A DNA stretch of 53,665 nt from Sphingopyxis sp. KK2 (GCF_001990265.1 NZ_LYVN01000011.1:1-53665), one strand, 5' to 3'; positions 16,127-24,444 are shown, numbered from the stretch's first letter. The notes: generated by a model from the letters alone, not told the origin. A program made the numbers and translations.

Positions 16127-17581
16127 CTATCTCCGCATGACGAGATCGAGTTCGGCCGACTTGATCTGGACATAGGGCGTGTTCGCGACCTTCATCAGTC
16201 GCCGCACCTGCTCCATCTCGGGCGACGAGATCGTCGGATAGTCGCGCTTCAGCGGCCCCGCGGCGCGCATCCGGTCGATGTCCGACGCGGGCACCAGCGC
16301 GCGCAGGATCAGCTCATCCTCGTCGTCGGTGCCGTGCTGGCGCTTCAGATCCTCCAGCGTCGGCTCGGGCGGCGGGTTGCCGAAAATCTCCTTCGCGCGC
16401 GGCGCCGCGGCGATGCGGTCCATCACGTCCGGATCGATCGGCGCCGGCGGCTCGCCATAATAGCCCGCGGCATATTGGATCACCTCGTCGGGGATCGCGC
16501 CATAGCGTTTGCCGGTGACGATATTGAGCACCGCCAGCGTTCCGATCAGCTGCGCAAAGGGCGTCGCCATGCCCGGATAGCCGAGTTCGCGGCGCACCTT
16601 CCCCACTTCCTCGAGCACCACCGGCAGCATATCGAGCATATTCTGCTGGATCAGCTGGTTGCGCAGCGTCCCCATCATCCCGCCCGGAATCTGCGATGTC
16701 AGCGAGGTGACATCATATTCATAATGCTGGTCGTGCAGGTAGCCCGCGGTCTTCGCCACTTTACGGAAATGATCCGACACCGGCTGCAGCTTCGACACGT
16801 CGATGTCGTGCGTGTGGCCCAGCGTCTCCATATTCTTGACCATGATGTCGATCGACGGGATCGACGGGCCGTTCGCCATCGATCGCGCGGCGGTGTGCAG
16901 CACGGTGACGCCGAACTCGACCGCGTCGCAATAGGCCTTCGCCGATTGCCCCAGCATGTTGTTCGAATGCATCTCGACCGGCTTGCCGCGCGCATTGGCG
17001 ACGATCGCCGGCACCAGCGTCTTGATCCGGTCGCGATCGAGCACCCCGCCGGTGTCGTAGAGCAGCAGGCTGTCGACCTCGGGGATTGCCGAGAGCTTGT
17101 CGGCCTTGTCCGCCCAAAAGGCGTCGTCGTGGACCGGCGACAGCGTGAACAGCATCGTCGCCGCGACCTTGCAGTCATATTTTTTCGACAGCTTGGCGAG
17201 CCGCGTCATCTTGTCGATGTTGAACAGGACATCGTAGATCCACCAGCTGCGCACGCCATGGACGCAGAGGCGCTCCATCCAGAGGTCCATCAGCACCTGC
17301 GGCGTGAAGCCGAAGGTCACCGACCCGTTCGAGCGGATGCCGCCACGCACCGGCGTGTTCTTGATCTGGCTCATCATCAGGTCGAACCCCGCCCAGGGAT
17401 CCTCGTGACAATGGCGGACGAGCACTTCGAACAGCGACGATCCCGCAAGGCTGATCGTCGAATAGCCGGTCTGGTCGATCGTCGGCAGCACCGGATAGGC
17501 CTGCCCCGCCTGCATCCGCATGCCCCACAGGCTCTGCTGGCCGTCGCGGCAGGTTTCGTCGAGGAATTTGATGTGCGCCAT
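16127..17581 (-). CDS. Carboxyltransferase of the pyruvate carboxylase/OadA type with altered metal site
   Basis: This 484-residue protein has an HMGL-like TIM barrel at about 1-290 (DETCRDGQQSLWGMRM start) and a C-terminal helical domain of pyruvate carboxylase or oxaloacetate decarboxylase type. In those enzymes a metal is held by the Asp of RDAHQS, a carbamylated Lys in KDMAG, and two His in HTHDTSG, 30 and 32 residues after the Lys. Here Asp remains (D13), but Lys is Tyr (LYDTGG, Y175) and the second His is Asn (HSNN: H205, N207), with the same 30/32 spacing. Pyruvate is therefore unlikely as acceptor. It sits beside biotin carboxylase and BCCP, forming a complete three-part biotin enzyme for an unknown acceptor. 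Confidence 0.85.
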   Translation of the reverse strand: MAHIKFLDETCRDGQQSLWGMRMQAGQAYPVLPTIDQTGYSTISLAGSSLFEVLVRHCHEDPWAGFDLMMSQIKNTPVRGGIRSNGSVTFGFTPQVLMDLWMERLCVHGVRSWWIYDVLFNIDKMTRLAKLSKKYDCKVAATMLFTLSPVHDDAFWADKADKLSAIPEVDSLLLYDTGGVLDRDRIKTLVPAIVANARGKPVEMHSNNMLGQSAKAYCDAVEFGVTVLHTAARSMANGPSIPSIDIMVKNMETLGHTHDIDVSKLQPVSDHFRKVAKTAGYLHDQHYEYDVTSLTSQIPGGMMGTLRNQLIQQNMLDMLPVVLEEVGKVRRELGYPGMATPFAQLIGTLAVLNIVTGKRYGAIPDEVIQYAAGYYGEPPAPIDPDVMDRIAAAPRAKEIFGNPPPEPTLEDLKRQHGTDDEDELILRALVPASDIDRMRAAGPLKRDYPTISSPEMEQVRRLMKVANTPYVQIKSAELDLVMRR

Positions 17582-17584
17582 GGA

Positions 17585-18952
17585 TTACTCCGCTGCGATC
17601 GCCGGTTCGGCGAGCATCACTTGTTCGAGCCAGCGCGTGTGGAACGTGTTGGCGATGAAATCGGGGTGGCGGACGATCTGGCGGTGCAGGTCGATCGTCG
17701 TCGGCACGCCCTCGACGATGAAGTCGTCGAGCGCATCGGTCAGCCGCGACACGGCTTGCGACCGGTCCGCGCCATGGACGATCAGCTTGCCGACCATCGA
17801 GTCATAGAAGGGCGGGATCGCCGCACCGCTGCTCATATGGCTGTCGAGCCTTATGCCCTCGCCCTCGGGCGGCGCCCAGCGGGTGATCGTGCCGGGCACG
17901 GGGGTGAAGCCGCGCGAGGCGTCCTCGGCGTTGATCCGGCATTCGATCGCATGGCCTGACAAAACGACATCGCCTTGCTCCATCGACAGGCCCTGCCCGC
18001 CCGCGACGCGCAATTGCTGCTGCACCAGGTCGACGCCGCTCACCATTTCGCTCACCGGATGCTCGACCTGGATGCGGGCGTTGACCTCGATGAAATACAC
18101 CTCCTGCCGCATCACGTCGTAAAGGAACTCGACCGTGCCGGCGTTGCGGTAATCGACGCTCGCGGCCAGATCGACCGCCGCCTTGTGCAGTTCGGCGCGG
18201 AGTTTGTCGGGCATCGCGACGCTCGGCGCTTCCTCGATCAGCTTCTGGTAGCGGCGCTGCACCGAACAGTCGCGCTCGCCGAAATGGACGACCTTGCCCT
18301 GCCCGTCGCCGATCAGCTGGACCTCGACGTGGCGCGCCTCGGGGACGAAGCGCTCCATGAACAAGGTGCCGTCGTTGAACGCCGCCAGCGCCTCGGCGCT
18401 CGCGCGGCCATAGCCAGCCTCGACCTCTTCGCCATTGTTCGCGATCACCATGCCGCGCCCGCCGCCGCCCGCAGCGGCCTTGAGCAGCACCGGATAGCCG
18501 ATCGCGTCGGCGATCCGCCGCGCGTCGGCGGCGCTGCCGATCTCGCCGCTGCCCGGCACCAGCGGCACGCCTGCCGCCGACGCCATTTCGCGCGCGCGGA
18601 GCTTGTCGCCCAGCGCGTCGATGATGCCCGGCTGCGGCCCGACGAAGAGGATGCCATGCTCTTCGCAGAGCTGCGCGAACATCGCGCGTTCGGACAGAAA
18701 GCCATAGCCGGGGTGTAGCGCATCGCAGCCGGTCGCTTTCGCGGCCTGCACGACCAGCTTGGCATCGAGATAGCTCTTCGCCGCGGGCCCCGGACCGAGC
18801 ACGACGACCCGGTCGACGAGCCGCGCCGCGGCGCTGTCCTTGTCGGCCTCCGACACGCCGAGCACGGTTTCGATATTCAGCGCCTGCGCCGCACGCGCGA
18901 CGCGAAGCGCAATCTCGCCGCGGTTGGCGATAAACAGACGGCCGATCGCCAT
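17585..18952 (-). CDS. Biotin carboxylase subunit
   Basis: This 455-residue protein is a full-length ATP-grasp biotin carboxylase: FIANRGEIALRVARAA at the start, HPGYGFLSE, the glycine loop KAAAGGGGRGM, HFGERDCSVQRRYQKLIEEAPS, and EVNARIQVEHPVSE with the catalytic Glu and Arg. It carboxylates biotin on the BCCP with ATP and bicarbonate. The housekeeping acetyl-CoA carboxylase partner accC normally sits next to accB alone. Here it stands between a BCCP and a pyruvate-carboxylase-like carboxyltransferase, so it is a dedicated subunit of the locus A carboxylase. It starts 2 bp after the BCCP stop. Confidence 0.93.
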   Translation of the reverse strand: MAIGRLFIANRGEIALRVARAAQALNIETVLGVSEADKDSAAARLVDRVVVLGPGPAAKSYLDAKLVVQAAKATGCDALHPGYGFLSERAMFAQLCEEHGILFVGPQPGIIDALGDKLRAREMASAAGVPLVPGSGEIGSAADARRIADAIGYPVLLKAAAGGGGRGMVIANNGEEVEAGYGRASAEALAAFNDGTLFMERFVPEARHVEVQLIGDGQGKVVHFGERDCSVQRRYQKLIEEAPSVAMPDKLRAELHKAAVDLAASVDYRNAGTVEFLYDVMRQEVYFIEVNARIQVEHPVSEMVSGVDLVQQQLRVAGGQGLSMEQGDVVLSGHAIECRINAEDASRGFTPVPGTITRWAPPEGEGIRLDSHMSSGAAIPPFYDSMVGKLIVHGADRSQAVSRLTDALDDFIVEGVPTTIDLHRQIVRHPDFIANTFHTRWLEQVMLAEPAIAAE

Positions 18953-18954
18953 GC

Positions 18955-19455
18955 TCAGCCCTTCACGATCACGAACAGAGGCTGATCGGCCTCGACCAGC
19001 GCGCCATCGGGCGACAGGATCGCATGGACGATGCCGTCACTGCCGGCGCGGACGGTGGTGAACAATTTCATCACCTCGACGAGGCACAGTTCGGACTCGG
19101 CGGTCACTGCGCTGCCCACCTCGACATAGGCGGGCGATCCCGGCTTCGGCGCACGGTAGAAAGTGCCCAGATAGGGCGCACGGATGATCTCGGCGCCTTC
19201 GGGCCATGTCTCCGCTGGCACCAAAGGGGCCGCCGCCGGCAACGGGGATGCCGTACCGGCGGCGGCAGGGGAGAGTGGAGTCGGCGACACCGCGGGGACG
19301 ACCGGCGCCGCCCCGGTGCTCAGCCCGATGCTGTTGCCGTCGTTCGAAAGATAGATTTCGACACCGTCGCGTACCACGTGCAATTCGCGCAGGCCCGATT
19401 TCTCGAACTCGGCGATCAGCTGCTCGAGTTCGGCGGTCCGGTCGACGCCGCTCAT
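18955..19455 (-). CDS. Biotin carboxyl carrier protein (BCCP)
   Basis: This 166-residue protein has the AccB layout: an N-terminal segment (ELEQLIAEFEKSGLRELHVVRDG), an Ala/Pro-rich linker at about 48-85, and a biotinyl domain from about 91 with the thumb-like insertion FYRAPKPGSPAYVEVG. It has the biotinylation motif EVMKL with K130. The intact Lys contrasts with the carrier-like protein at 8786. Its ATG overlaps the stop of the unknown 515-residue gene by ATGA, so the two are translationally coupled. It shuttles carboxybiotin between the biotin carboxylase and the atypical carboxyltransferase. Confidence 0.92.
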   Translation of the reverse strand: MSGVDRTAELEQLIAEFEKSGLRELHVVRDGVEIYLSNDGNSIGLSTGAAPVVPAVSPTPLSPAAAGTASPLPAAAPLVPAETWPEGAEIIRAPYLGTFYRAPKPGSPAYVEVGSAVTAESELCLVEVMKLFTTVRAGSDGIVHAILSPDGALVEADQPLFVIVKG

Positions 19456-20999
19456 TGGCCCGCCCCCCGCAATGCTTCGATTTCGGCACGGTTCAGCCCC
19501 GCGCCCTTGCCCGCCAGTCGCGAATATTGCTGTTCGTCGCGGTACATCGCCTGCACCGCTTCATCACTCGCATGATATTTGACCGTCGTGTCGCACAGGA
19601 AGCGATAGTCCGCCGCCATCTGCCGCGGCACGAAGGCAGCGGCGCGTGCATTATATTCGTCGAGCGTCAGCACCCCGGCGGTCGTCGTGTAGCGATCGGC
19701 CTTGGGGCCGAGGTGCGTGATCCCCTCGCCGATCGGCGCCAGCTTCGGCGCCGCGCCTTCGCGGTTCAGCGTGCTGTACGGCACCTGCGAGATATAGCGC
19801 ACCGGATTGTTGTTGTGCTGCATCATCGCGTAATCGCTGATCCGCTGCGTCGGCAGGTCGACCAGCCCGACCATCTCGCCCAGGAAGTCGCGCCCGAACT
19901 CGTCGTTGAGCAGCGGACGGAAGCGGTCGGCGCGCGGGTCGATCGTCATCCAGTCGTTCACGTTATAGACCCCGGCGATGTGCGCGAAATCCTTGGCCAT
20001 CGAGAAATAGACGAGCGCACCGGCGTCCATCATCTGGTCGCGCGTCCATCCCGCGACGCGCTTCCACAGCGCGACCGTCGCGACGCGGACCTTTTCGGTC
20101 AGATCCTCGAAGGTGTCCGCCAGTTCCTCGGCAGACCCCATGCCCACCGGCACAAAACCCTCGGACAGCGCATCCGACGTATAGAGGCCGACCCCCGTCA
20201 GTTTCTCGGCAGTAAATTCGGGGCGCGATTCAAAGCTGCCCCAATCGTCCATCAGGTAGAATTGGCACCCCGTCGCCTCCATCGTGACGGTGAGATTGTT
20301 GTACGGGATGTCGCCCGCTATGCCGTCGAGCCAGGGATAATCACCCTCGGCGAGGTCGCTGAATTCGCGGATGATCAGCTCGCGGTCGTCATCGAGCTTG
20401 TACGGGCCATTGTTGTTGAGCGACACGCGGCTCTCGCACGACACCAGAAAGCCATATTGCGACACGGTGGCGAGGAAGGCCTGCGCCGCCTTGTGCAGCC
20501 GGTCGCCGGCGACGCAGGCGTGGAGGTCGGCGTGGAAACGCTGGACGCGGCGCTCGGGCAGCAATTGCACGCGCTGCCCGAATTCGCGCGCATTGAGATG
20601 CCCGTCCTCGCGCTGCTGCGCCAGTTTGAAACGGCGCCAGAAATCCATGACATAGGCGACATCCTCGGCGCCATCCTCGGGCGCCAGCATGCCGAAATTG
20701 ATCAGCATCTCGCGGCCCAGCAGATAGAAGGTCGGCAGCCCCCAGCCCGGCAGATTGCCGAACTTGCCGCCCATCGCGCGGGCGCGGTCGCCGACCTCCT
20801 CGGCCGACATCTTCGCTTCGACCTTCCGCAGCAGTTCGGGGTAGCGATAGAAACAGCAGAGATAGGACAGCAGCATGTACGACGGCACGGGAAACAGCTT
20901 CGATTCCTGCACCGTTCGCGTCACGCACAGCCAATAGGTATCGTCGCCGAGCGTCTGGATCGCATTATTGGCCTCCAGCAGTCGCGTATAATTCAACAT
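19452..20999 (-). CDS. Unrecognised 515-residue protein leading the carboxylase operon
   Basis: I do not recognise this family. The protein is soluble-looking, without signal peptide or membrane helix, and rich in aromatic and acidic residues (YLCCFYRYPELL, MDDWGSFES, FSMAKDFAHIAGVYNVNDWM, MMQHNNNPVRYISQVPYS). No P-loop, Rossmann, Fe-S or heme motif is visible. It starts after GGGGTGAGAG and overlaps BCCP by ATGA, so it must be made in step with the carboxylase. A candidate GntR operator lies 101 bp upstream. It could be the acceptor-binding subunit that the altered carboxyltransferase needs, or an enzyme that prepares or releases the carboxylation substrate. Function is open. Confidence 0.8.
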   Translation of the reverse strand: MLNYTRLLEANNAIQTLGDDTYWLCVTRTVQESKLFPVPSYMLLSYLCCFYRYPELLRKVEAKMSAEEVGDRARAMGGKFGNLPGWGLPTFYLLGREMLINFGMLAPEDGAEDVAYVMDFWRRFKLAQQREDGHLNAREFGQRVQLLPERRVQRFHADLHACVAGDRLHKAAQAFLATVSQYGFLVSCESRVSLNNNGPYKLDDDRELIIREFSDLAEGDYPWLDGIAGDIPYNNLTVTMEATGCQFYLMDDWGSFESRPEFTAEKLTGVGLYTSDALSEGFVPVGMGSAEELADTFEDLTEKVRVATVALWKRVAGWTRDQMMDAGALVYFSMAKDFAHIAGVYNVNDWMTIDPRADRFRPLLNDEFGRDFLGEMVGLVDLPTQRISDYAMMQHNNNPVRYISQVPYSTLNREGAAPKLAPIGEGITHLGPKADRYTTTAGVLTLDEYNARAAAFVPRQMAADYRFLCDTTVKYHASDEAVQAMYRDEQQYSRLAGKGAGLNRAEIEALRGAGQ

Positions 21000-21099
21000 C
21001 TCTCACCCCTTGGCCGGGCCTTTCGTCGACAGCGAAAGCCCTGATCGCACCGCTCGACTAGCACCCTTGGCGCCAAAGTGGAAGAGTGTTTAGGCGAAA

Positions 21100-21112
21100 T
21101 CGTCGAACGAAA
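21100..21112. promoter_or_regulatory. Candidate GntR operator upstream of the carboxylase operon
   Basis: ATCGTCGAACGAA matches ATCGT-N3-ACGAT at 9 of 10 defined positions and lies 101 bp before the start of the 515-residue gene. It would place the six-gene carboxylase operon under the regulator encoded at 5289. Confidence 0.5.
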
Positions 21113-21324
21113 TCGAACTTTTCTTGGCGCGGAGCAATGACGGATTTTCAGGTATCTGATTGATTTAATATGCTTACATTGCCAACTTCCGCACAGTGAC
21201 GGAAACACGTCATGGCCGGAAATCGGCAACTTTTGGCAAATGGATGGCCCGCCGCGTCAACCGAATCGACCTCCGACGTCGATGACCGCGCGCAAGCTGC
21301 GAGGTCCCTGTTAGGATCCAATAC

Positions 21325-21594
21325 CGGAGAGAGATCACGCCGCGGTCCGACCGCGCCCTCGAGATCGGCGCCGCCGCCGGCGTGCTTACCCCGCATATCC
21401 TCGCCGTCGGCGATCATCCGACGCTGGTCTAGATCGCTTTTGCACTCCAGAAATCGGGCCTGTCGCCGCCGCGCCCGACGTGGGCGATGTGTATCTGCTC
21501 GACAGGGTCGGCAGCGCCGAACTCCAGGCGCACTGTCTCGACCAGTTGATGCAGGGCCCATGCACGTTTGGCATCCCCTACGGCTCATTGTCAT
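21325..21594 (+). pseudogene. Possible decayed coding remnant of unknown origin
   Basis: Within the 697-bp gap 21000-21696, one frame reads SDRALEIGAAAGVLTPHILA and VGDHPTLV, meets TAG at 21430, and goes on IAFALQKSG. A second frame then reads PDVGDVYLLDRVGSAELQAH and CLDQLMQGPCTFGIPYGSL. These stretches look protein-like but need a stop read-through and a frame change and have no start codon, so they may be the ruin of one gene. I cannot name the family. The rest of the gap holds the operator-like site at 21100, a palindrome at 21606 and otherwise nothing I can support. Confidence 0.35.
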
Positions 21595-21605
21595 GCATCC
21601 ATATA

Positions 21606-21627
21606 TTATATTGAATTAACAATATAA
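21606..21627. promoter_or_regulatory. AT-rich palindrome upstream of the methyltransferase gene
   Basis: TTATATTG and CAATATAA form perfect 8-bp arms around AATTAA, 70 bp before the methyltransferase start. It differs from the other three operator families in the window. It may be a regulator site or part of a promoter. Confidence 0.35.
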
Positions 21628-21696
21628 CAAATATACGATTGACCCATCGTCCGTTTGCGGACCGAAGCCAACACCGGACCGGGAGGAATGTTGTCG

Positions 21697-22728
21697 ATGG
21701 ATTTCACACTCGAAGAACGCAGCCGGCTCGACTTCGTCCTCGCGCTTCGGGGGCGCTGGTCGGATACGCTTTATCCCGCGCTGAAATCCCAATTTCAGGC
21801 CGAGGCGAACCCGGCCAATATCCGCGCGGCGGTGCATCGGCAGCCGGCCTATCCGTGGTTCGCCTTCACCGAACGCGCGTCGCAAAAGATGCTGTGGCGC
21901 GGGGTCGCCGACGCAGTGGCGGCGCGCGAACCGTCGCAACATGGCAACAGCAGCGGCCCCGCACGCCTGACGCTCGATCCCGATCTGGCCCTGCCCGACT
22001 GGTACACCGGCTGGGACATCCACCTCCAGCCCGGCGGCGTGTGGCGCGACGATGATTCGGCCGATGTCTATGAACAGGGCGCCAAGCTCGTGATGCTCGG
22101 CGATAATGACGATTACGGCTTTCACCGCTCCTTCACTGCGACCGCGATCCCCGATCTGCCTTATCGCCGCATCGTCGACCTGGGCTGCGGGTTCGGCAAG
22201 TCGACCTGGCCGCTCAAGCGCCGCTTTCCCGATGCCGAGGTGATCGGCGTCGACCTCGCCGCGCCGTGCCTGCGCCTGGCCTTCGACCGCGCCAATGCCG
22301 CCGAACTTGCGATCGAATTCCGTCAGGCCGACGGTCAGGCGACCGGGCTCGCCGACACGTCGGTCGATCTCGTCACCTCGACGATGTTCATCCACGAAAT
22401 CCCGCGCCCTGCGCTCGCCGCGACGCTCGCCGAATGCGCGCGCATCCTTGCGCCCGGCGGGAAATTGCGCTTCCTCGATTTCACGCGGACCGGCGACGCG
22501 TTCCGCGACCTGGCGATGGTCGAGCATGGCGAACGCAACAACGAACCCTTCATGCCCGGGCTGCTTGCCGCCGATGTCCCGGCACTGTGCGAAGCGGCCG
22601 GACTGACGGACGCACGCTGGGTCGCCTTCGACGAACGCGGCGCGGGCCGCTTGCCCGAGTGCGCCTGGCCCGAGCGTGCCGAATGGCATTTCCCCTGGGC
22701 GGTCCTCGAAGCGGAGAAAGCGGCATGA
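21697..22728 (+). CDS. Class I SAM-dependent methyltransferase
   Basis: This 343-residue protein has a poorly known N-terminal 150 residues and a class I methyltransferase fold at about 165-320. Motif I is IVDLGCGFGKSTWPL, the acidic end of strand 2 is VIGVDLA, the post-motif is TSTMFIHEIP, and the later motif is RILAPGGKLRFLDF. The ATG was chosen 9 bp after GGGAGGA; ATGs further upstream are too close to or before that site. It is divergent from the carboxylase operon and overlaps the next small gene by ATGA. The methyl acceptor is unknown; it could modify or detoxify a pathway phenol or acid. No GntR-type operator is seen here. Confidence 0.88.
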   Translation: MDFTLEERSRLDFVLALRGRWSDTLYPALKSQFQAEANPANIRAAVHRQPAYPWFAFTERASQKMLWRGVADAVAAREPSQHGNSSGPARLTLDPDLALPDWYTGWDIHLQPGGVWRDDDSADVYEQGAKLVMLGDNDDYGFHRSFTATAIPDLPYRRIVDLGCGFGKSTWPLKRRFPDAEVIGVDLAAPCLRLAFDRANAAELAIEFRQADGQATGLADTSVDLVTSTMFIHEIPRPALAATLAECARILAPGGKLRFLDFTRTGDAFRDLAMVEHGERNNEPFMPGLLAADVPALCEAAGLTDARWVAFDERGAGRLPECAWPERAEWHFPWAVLEAEKAA

Positions 22729-23024
22729 GCCTGTCCCCCGCCGATCGGCGCTACCTCGACGGTGTCGCGCCCGACCAGATCGCCGCGCTGGTTTTCGAGC
22801 TCGCCTCGCAGCTCCACGTCGAGCGCCAGCGCCGCATCGCGATCGAGACGCAACTCGCGCGCGCCGGGCTGCTCGACATCGAGGCGGTCGATCAGGCCGC
22901 GACCGATAACGAGGTACGCGAGCGCGGCCGCGCCGAGCTCGATGACGCGCTGCGCCGCCTGCTGCGGATCGTCACCGAAACGGGCGACCCCCGCGGGCCA
23001 TTGCGCGCCGAACACGGCCGCTGA
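22725..23024 (+). CDS. Small hypothetical protein coupled to the methyltransferase
   Basis: This 99-residue, fully helical, charged protein (MSLSPADRRYLDGVAPDQIA, then LVFELASQLHVERQRRIAIE and an Arg/Glu-rich tail) has coiled-coil character and no cysteine. It begins at an ATG that overlaps the methyltransferase stop (ATGA). Tight coupling suggests a partner or assembly subunit of the methyltransferase. I do not recognise a family. A strong hairpin terminator follows. Confidence 0.6.
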   Translation: MSLSPADRRYLDGVAPDQIAALVFELASQLHVERQRRIAIETQLARAGLLDIEAVDQAATDNEVRERGRAELDDALRRLLRIVTETGDPRGPLRAEHGR

Positions 23025-23038
23025 GAAACGGAAACAGG

Positions 23039-23071
23039 GGGCGGGACGCGGCAGCGATCCCGCCCTTTCTT
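23039..23071 (+). terminator. Rho-independent terminator after the methyltransferase operon
   Basis: GGGCGGGA (23039-23046) pairs with TCCCGCCC (23058-23065) and is followed by TTTCTT. It separates this operon from the convergent MFS gene, whose stop lies at its end. Confidence 0.75.
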
Positions 23072-24395
23072 ATGCGGGCTGCGGTGTCCCCTCGCCCGCC
23101 AGCGAGCTTTCCAGCCGGCGAACCTCCTCGCGATAGTGGCGCAGGCCGAGCAGCAGGAACAGGATCGACGGCACGCCGACCAGCGTGACATAGCCGAACA
23201 GCACCATGCCGATCGATGCCGGATCGCCCGTCCGGTCGATGACCAGTCCCACCAGCGGCGGCCCGAAGAGCGGGCCGACGAGCGCGATGAAGGTGTTGTA
23301 GATCGCGAGCGACTGGCCGCGGATCTCGCCCGGCGTGATCAGCGCCATCGACGCGGGGCCGCCCGCCGTGGCGATCGATTTGCCGATAAAGGCGACGAAC
23401 ATCAGCGCGACCGAGAATTCGGCGGTCGGCATGATCGGATAGAGCGCGCTCGCGGGAACGCCGATGAACAGGCCGAGGATCAGCACGCGCATCGATCCGT
23501 CGATATGATTCTCGGCGAATTTCTTTTGCGCCCACAGCGCGATCGCGGTGCCGATCGGCCCCGCGGTGAAATAGAAGATGCCGGTGACCGCACCGATCGC
23601 CGCAATGTCCCAGCCATAGACGCGCTGGAACAAGGGGATGTTCCACAGCGCCAGCGTGCTGATCGCAACGTTGCACGACGATCCGATGAACAGCGCGCCG
23701 AAGCCGCGCCAGCGTTCGAGTACATAGGTGAAGGCCTTGCCGAAACCCTGCGCGGGCGCGAGCTTTTCGCGCCGTTCGGGCTCGCGCACGGTGAGCATCA
23801 GCGCGGCGAAGAGAAAGCCCGGCGCGCCGACGAGAAGGAACGCCATGTGCCAGGGTTCGAGCAGGCCGACGAACGGAACGTCGATCGGGCCCAGCGTTTC
23901 GAGCCATTTGACGACGAGCCCGCCGCCCAGAAAGGCGAGGCCCGCGCCCAGATAGGGTCCGGCCATGAACAGGCTGATCGCGCGCGCGCGATCCTTGCGG
24001 TCGAAATAGTCGCTGATGATCGACACCGACGCCGGGCTGACCACCGCCTCGCCGATGCCGAGGCCGAGGCGCAGCAGCAACAGCAATGCAAAGGTCGTGA
24101 CGAGTCCGCTGCCCACCGTCATCGCGCACCAGATGATGATGCCGCCGATCAGCAGATATTTGCGGTTCGCGCGGTCGGCATACCAGCCGAGCGGAATGCC
24201 GACGAGGACGTGGAAGAGCGAAAAGGCCGGCCCGAGCAGCAACCCGACCTGGAAATCGTTGAGCCCCATCGACGCCTTGATCGGCTCGATGATCAACGTG
24301 AGGATGTAGCGATCGAGATAGGAGAGGATGAAGACCAGCAGCAGCAGCCAGACGACATACCAACGATATCCTGCGCTATCCCGGATCGACATCAT
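23070..24395 (-). CDS. Major facilitator superfamily transporter, spinster-like
   Basis: This 441-residue integral membrane protein shows about 12 hydrophobic segments, beginning WYVVWLLLLVFILSYLDRYI. Motif A lies between helices 2 and 3 (GIPLGWYADRANRKYLLIGG). A longer periplasmic or linker loop near WLETLGPIDVPFVG and a cytoplasmic mid-loop (VREPERREKLAPAQG) are typical of the spinster-type carriers common in sphingomonad catabolic clusters. It probably moves an organic acid or other pathway compound across the inner membrane. A terminator upstream separates it from the TonB receptor operon, so it may have its own promoter. The substrate cannot be inferred. Confidence 0.92.
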   Translation of the reverse strand: MMSIRDSAGYRWYVVWLLLLVFILSYLDRYILTLIIEPIKASMGLNDFQVGLLLGPAFSLFHVLVGIPLGWYADRANRKYLLIGGIIIWCAMTVGSGLVTTFALLLLLRLGLGIGEAVVSPASVSIISDYFDRKDRARAISLFMAGPYLGAGLAFLGGGLVVKWLETLGPIDVPFVGLLEPWHMAFLLVGAPGFLFAALMLTVREPERREKLAPAQGFGKAFTYVLERWRGFGALFIGSSCNVAISTLALWNIPLFQRVYGWDIAAIGAVTGIFYFTAGPIGTAIALWAQKKFAENHIDGSMRVLILGLFIGVPASALYPIMPTAEFSVALMFVAFIGKSIATAGGPASMALITPGEIRGQSLAIYNTFIALVGPLFGPPLVGLVIDRTGDPASIGMVLFGYVTLVGVPSILFLLLGLRHYREEVRRLESSLAGEGTPQPA

Positions 24396-24444
24396 ATTGC
24401 TCCCGCACGCACGGCCGCGACATGCGGGGCCGCCGCCTGGTTGA

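Noticed and set aside
15806-17959. 717-residue open frame on the + strand
   Set aside because: It lies antisense across the CoA ligase, carboxyltransferase and biotin carboxylase genes, crosses three real gene boundaries, and has the Arg/His-rich composition of a shadow.
21212-21619. 135-residue open frame on the + strand in the intergenic region
   Set aside because: Its sequence is Arg/Ser-rich, has no ribosome site, and conflicts with more protein-like stretches in the other frames of the same segment.
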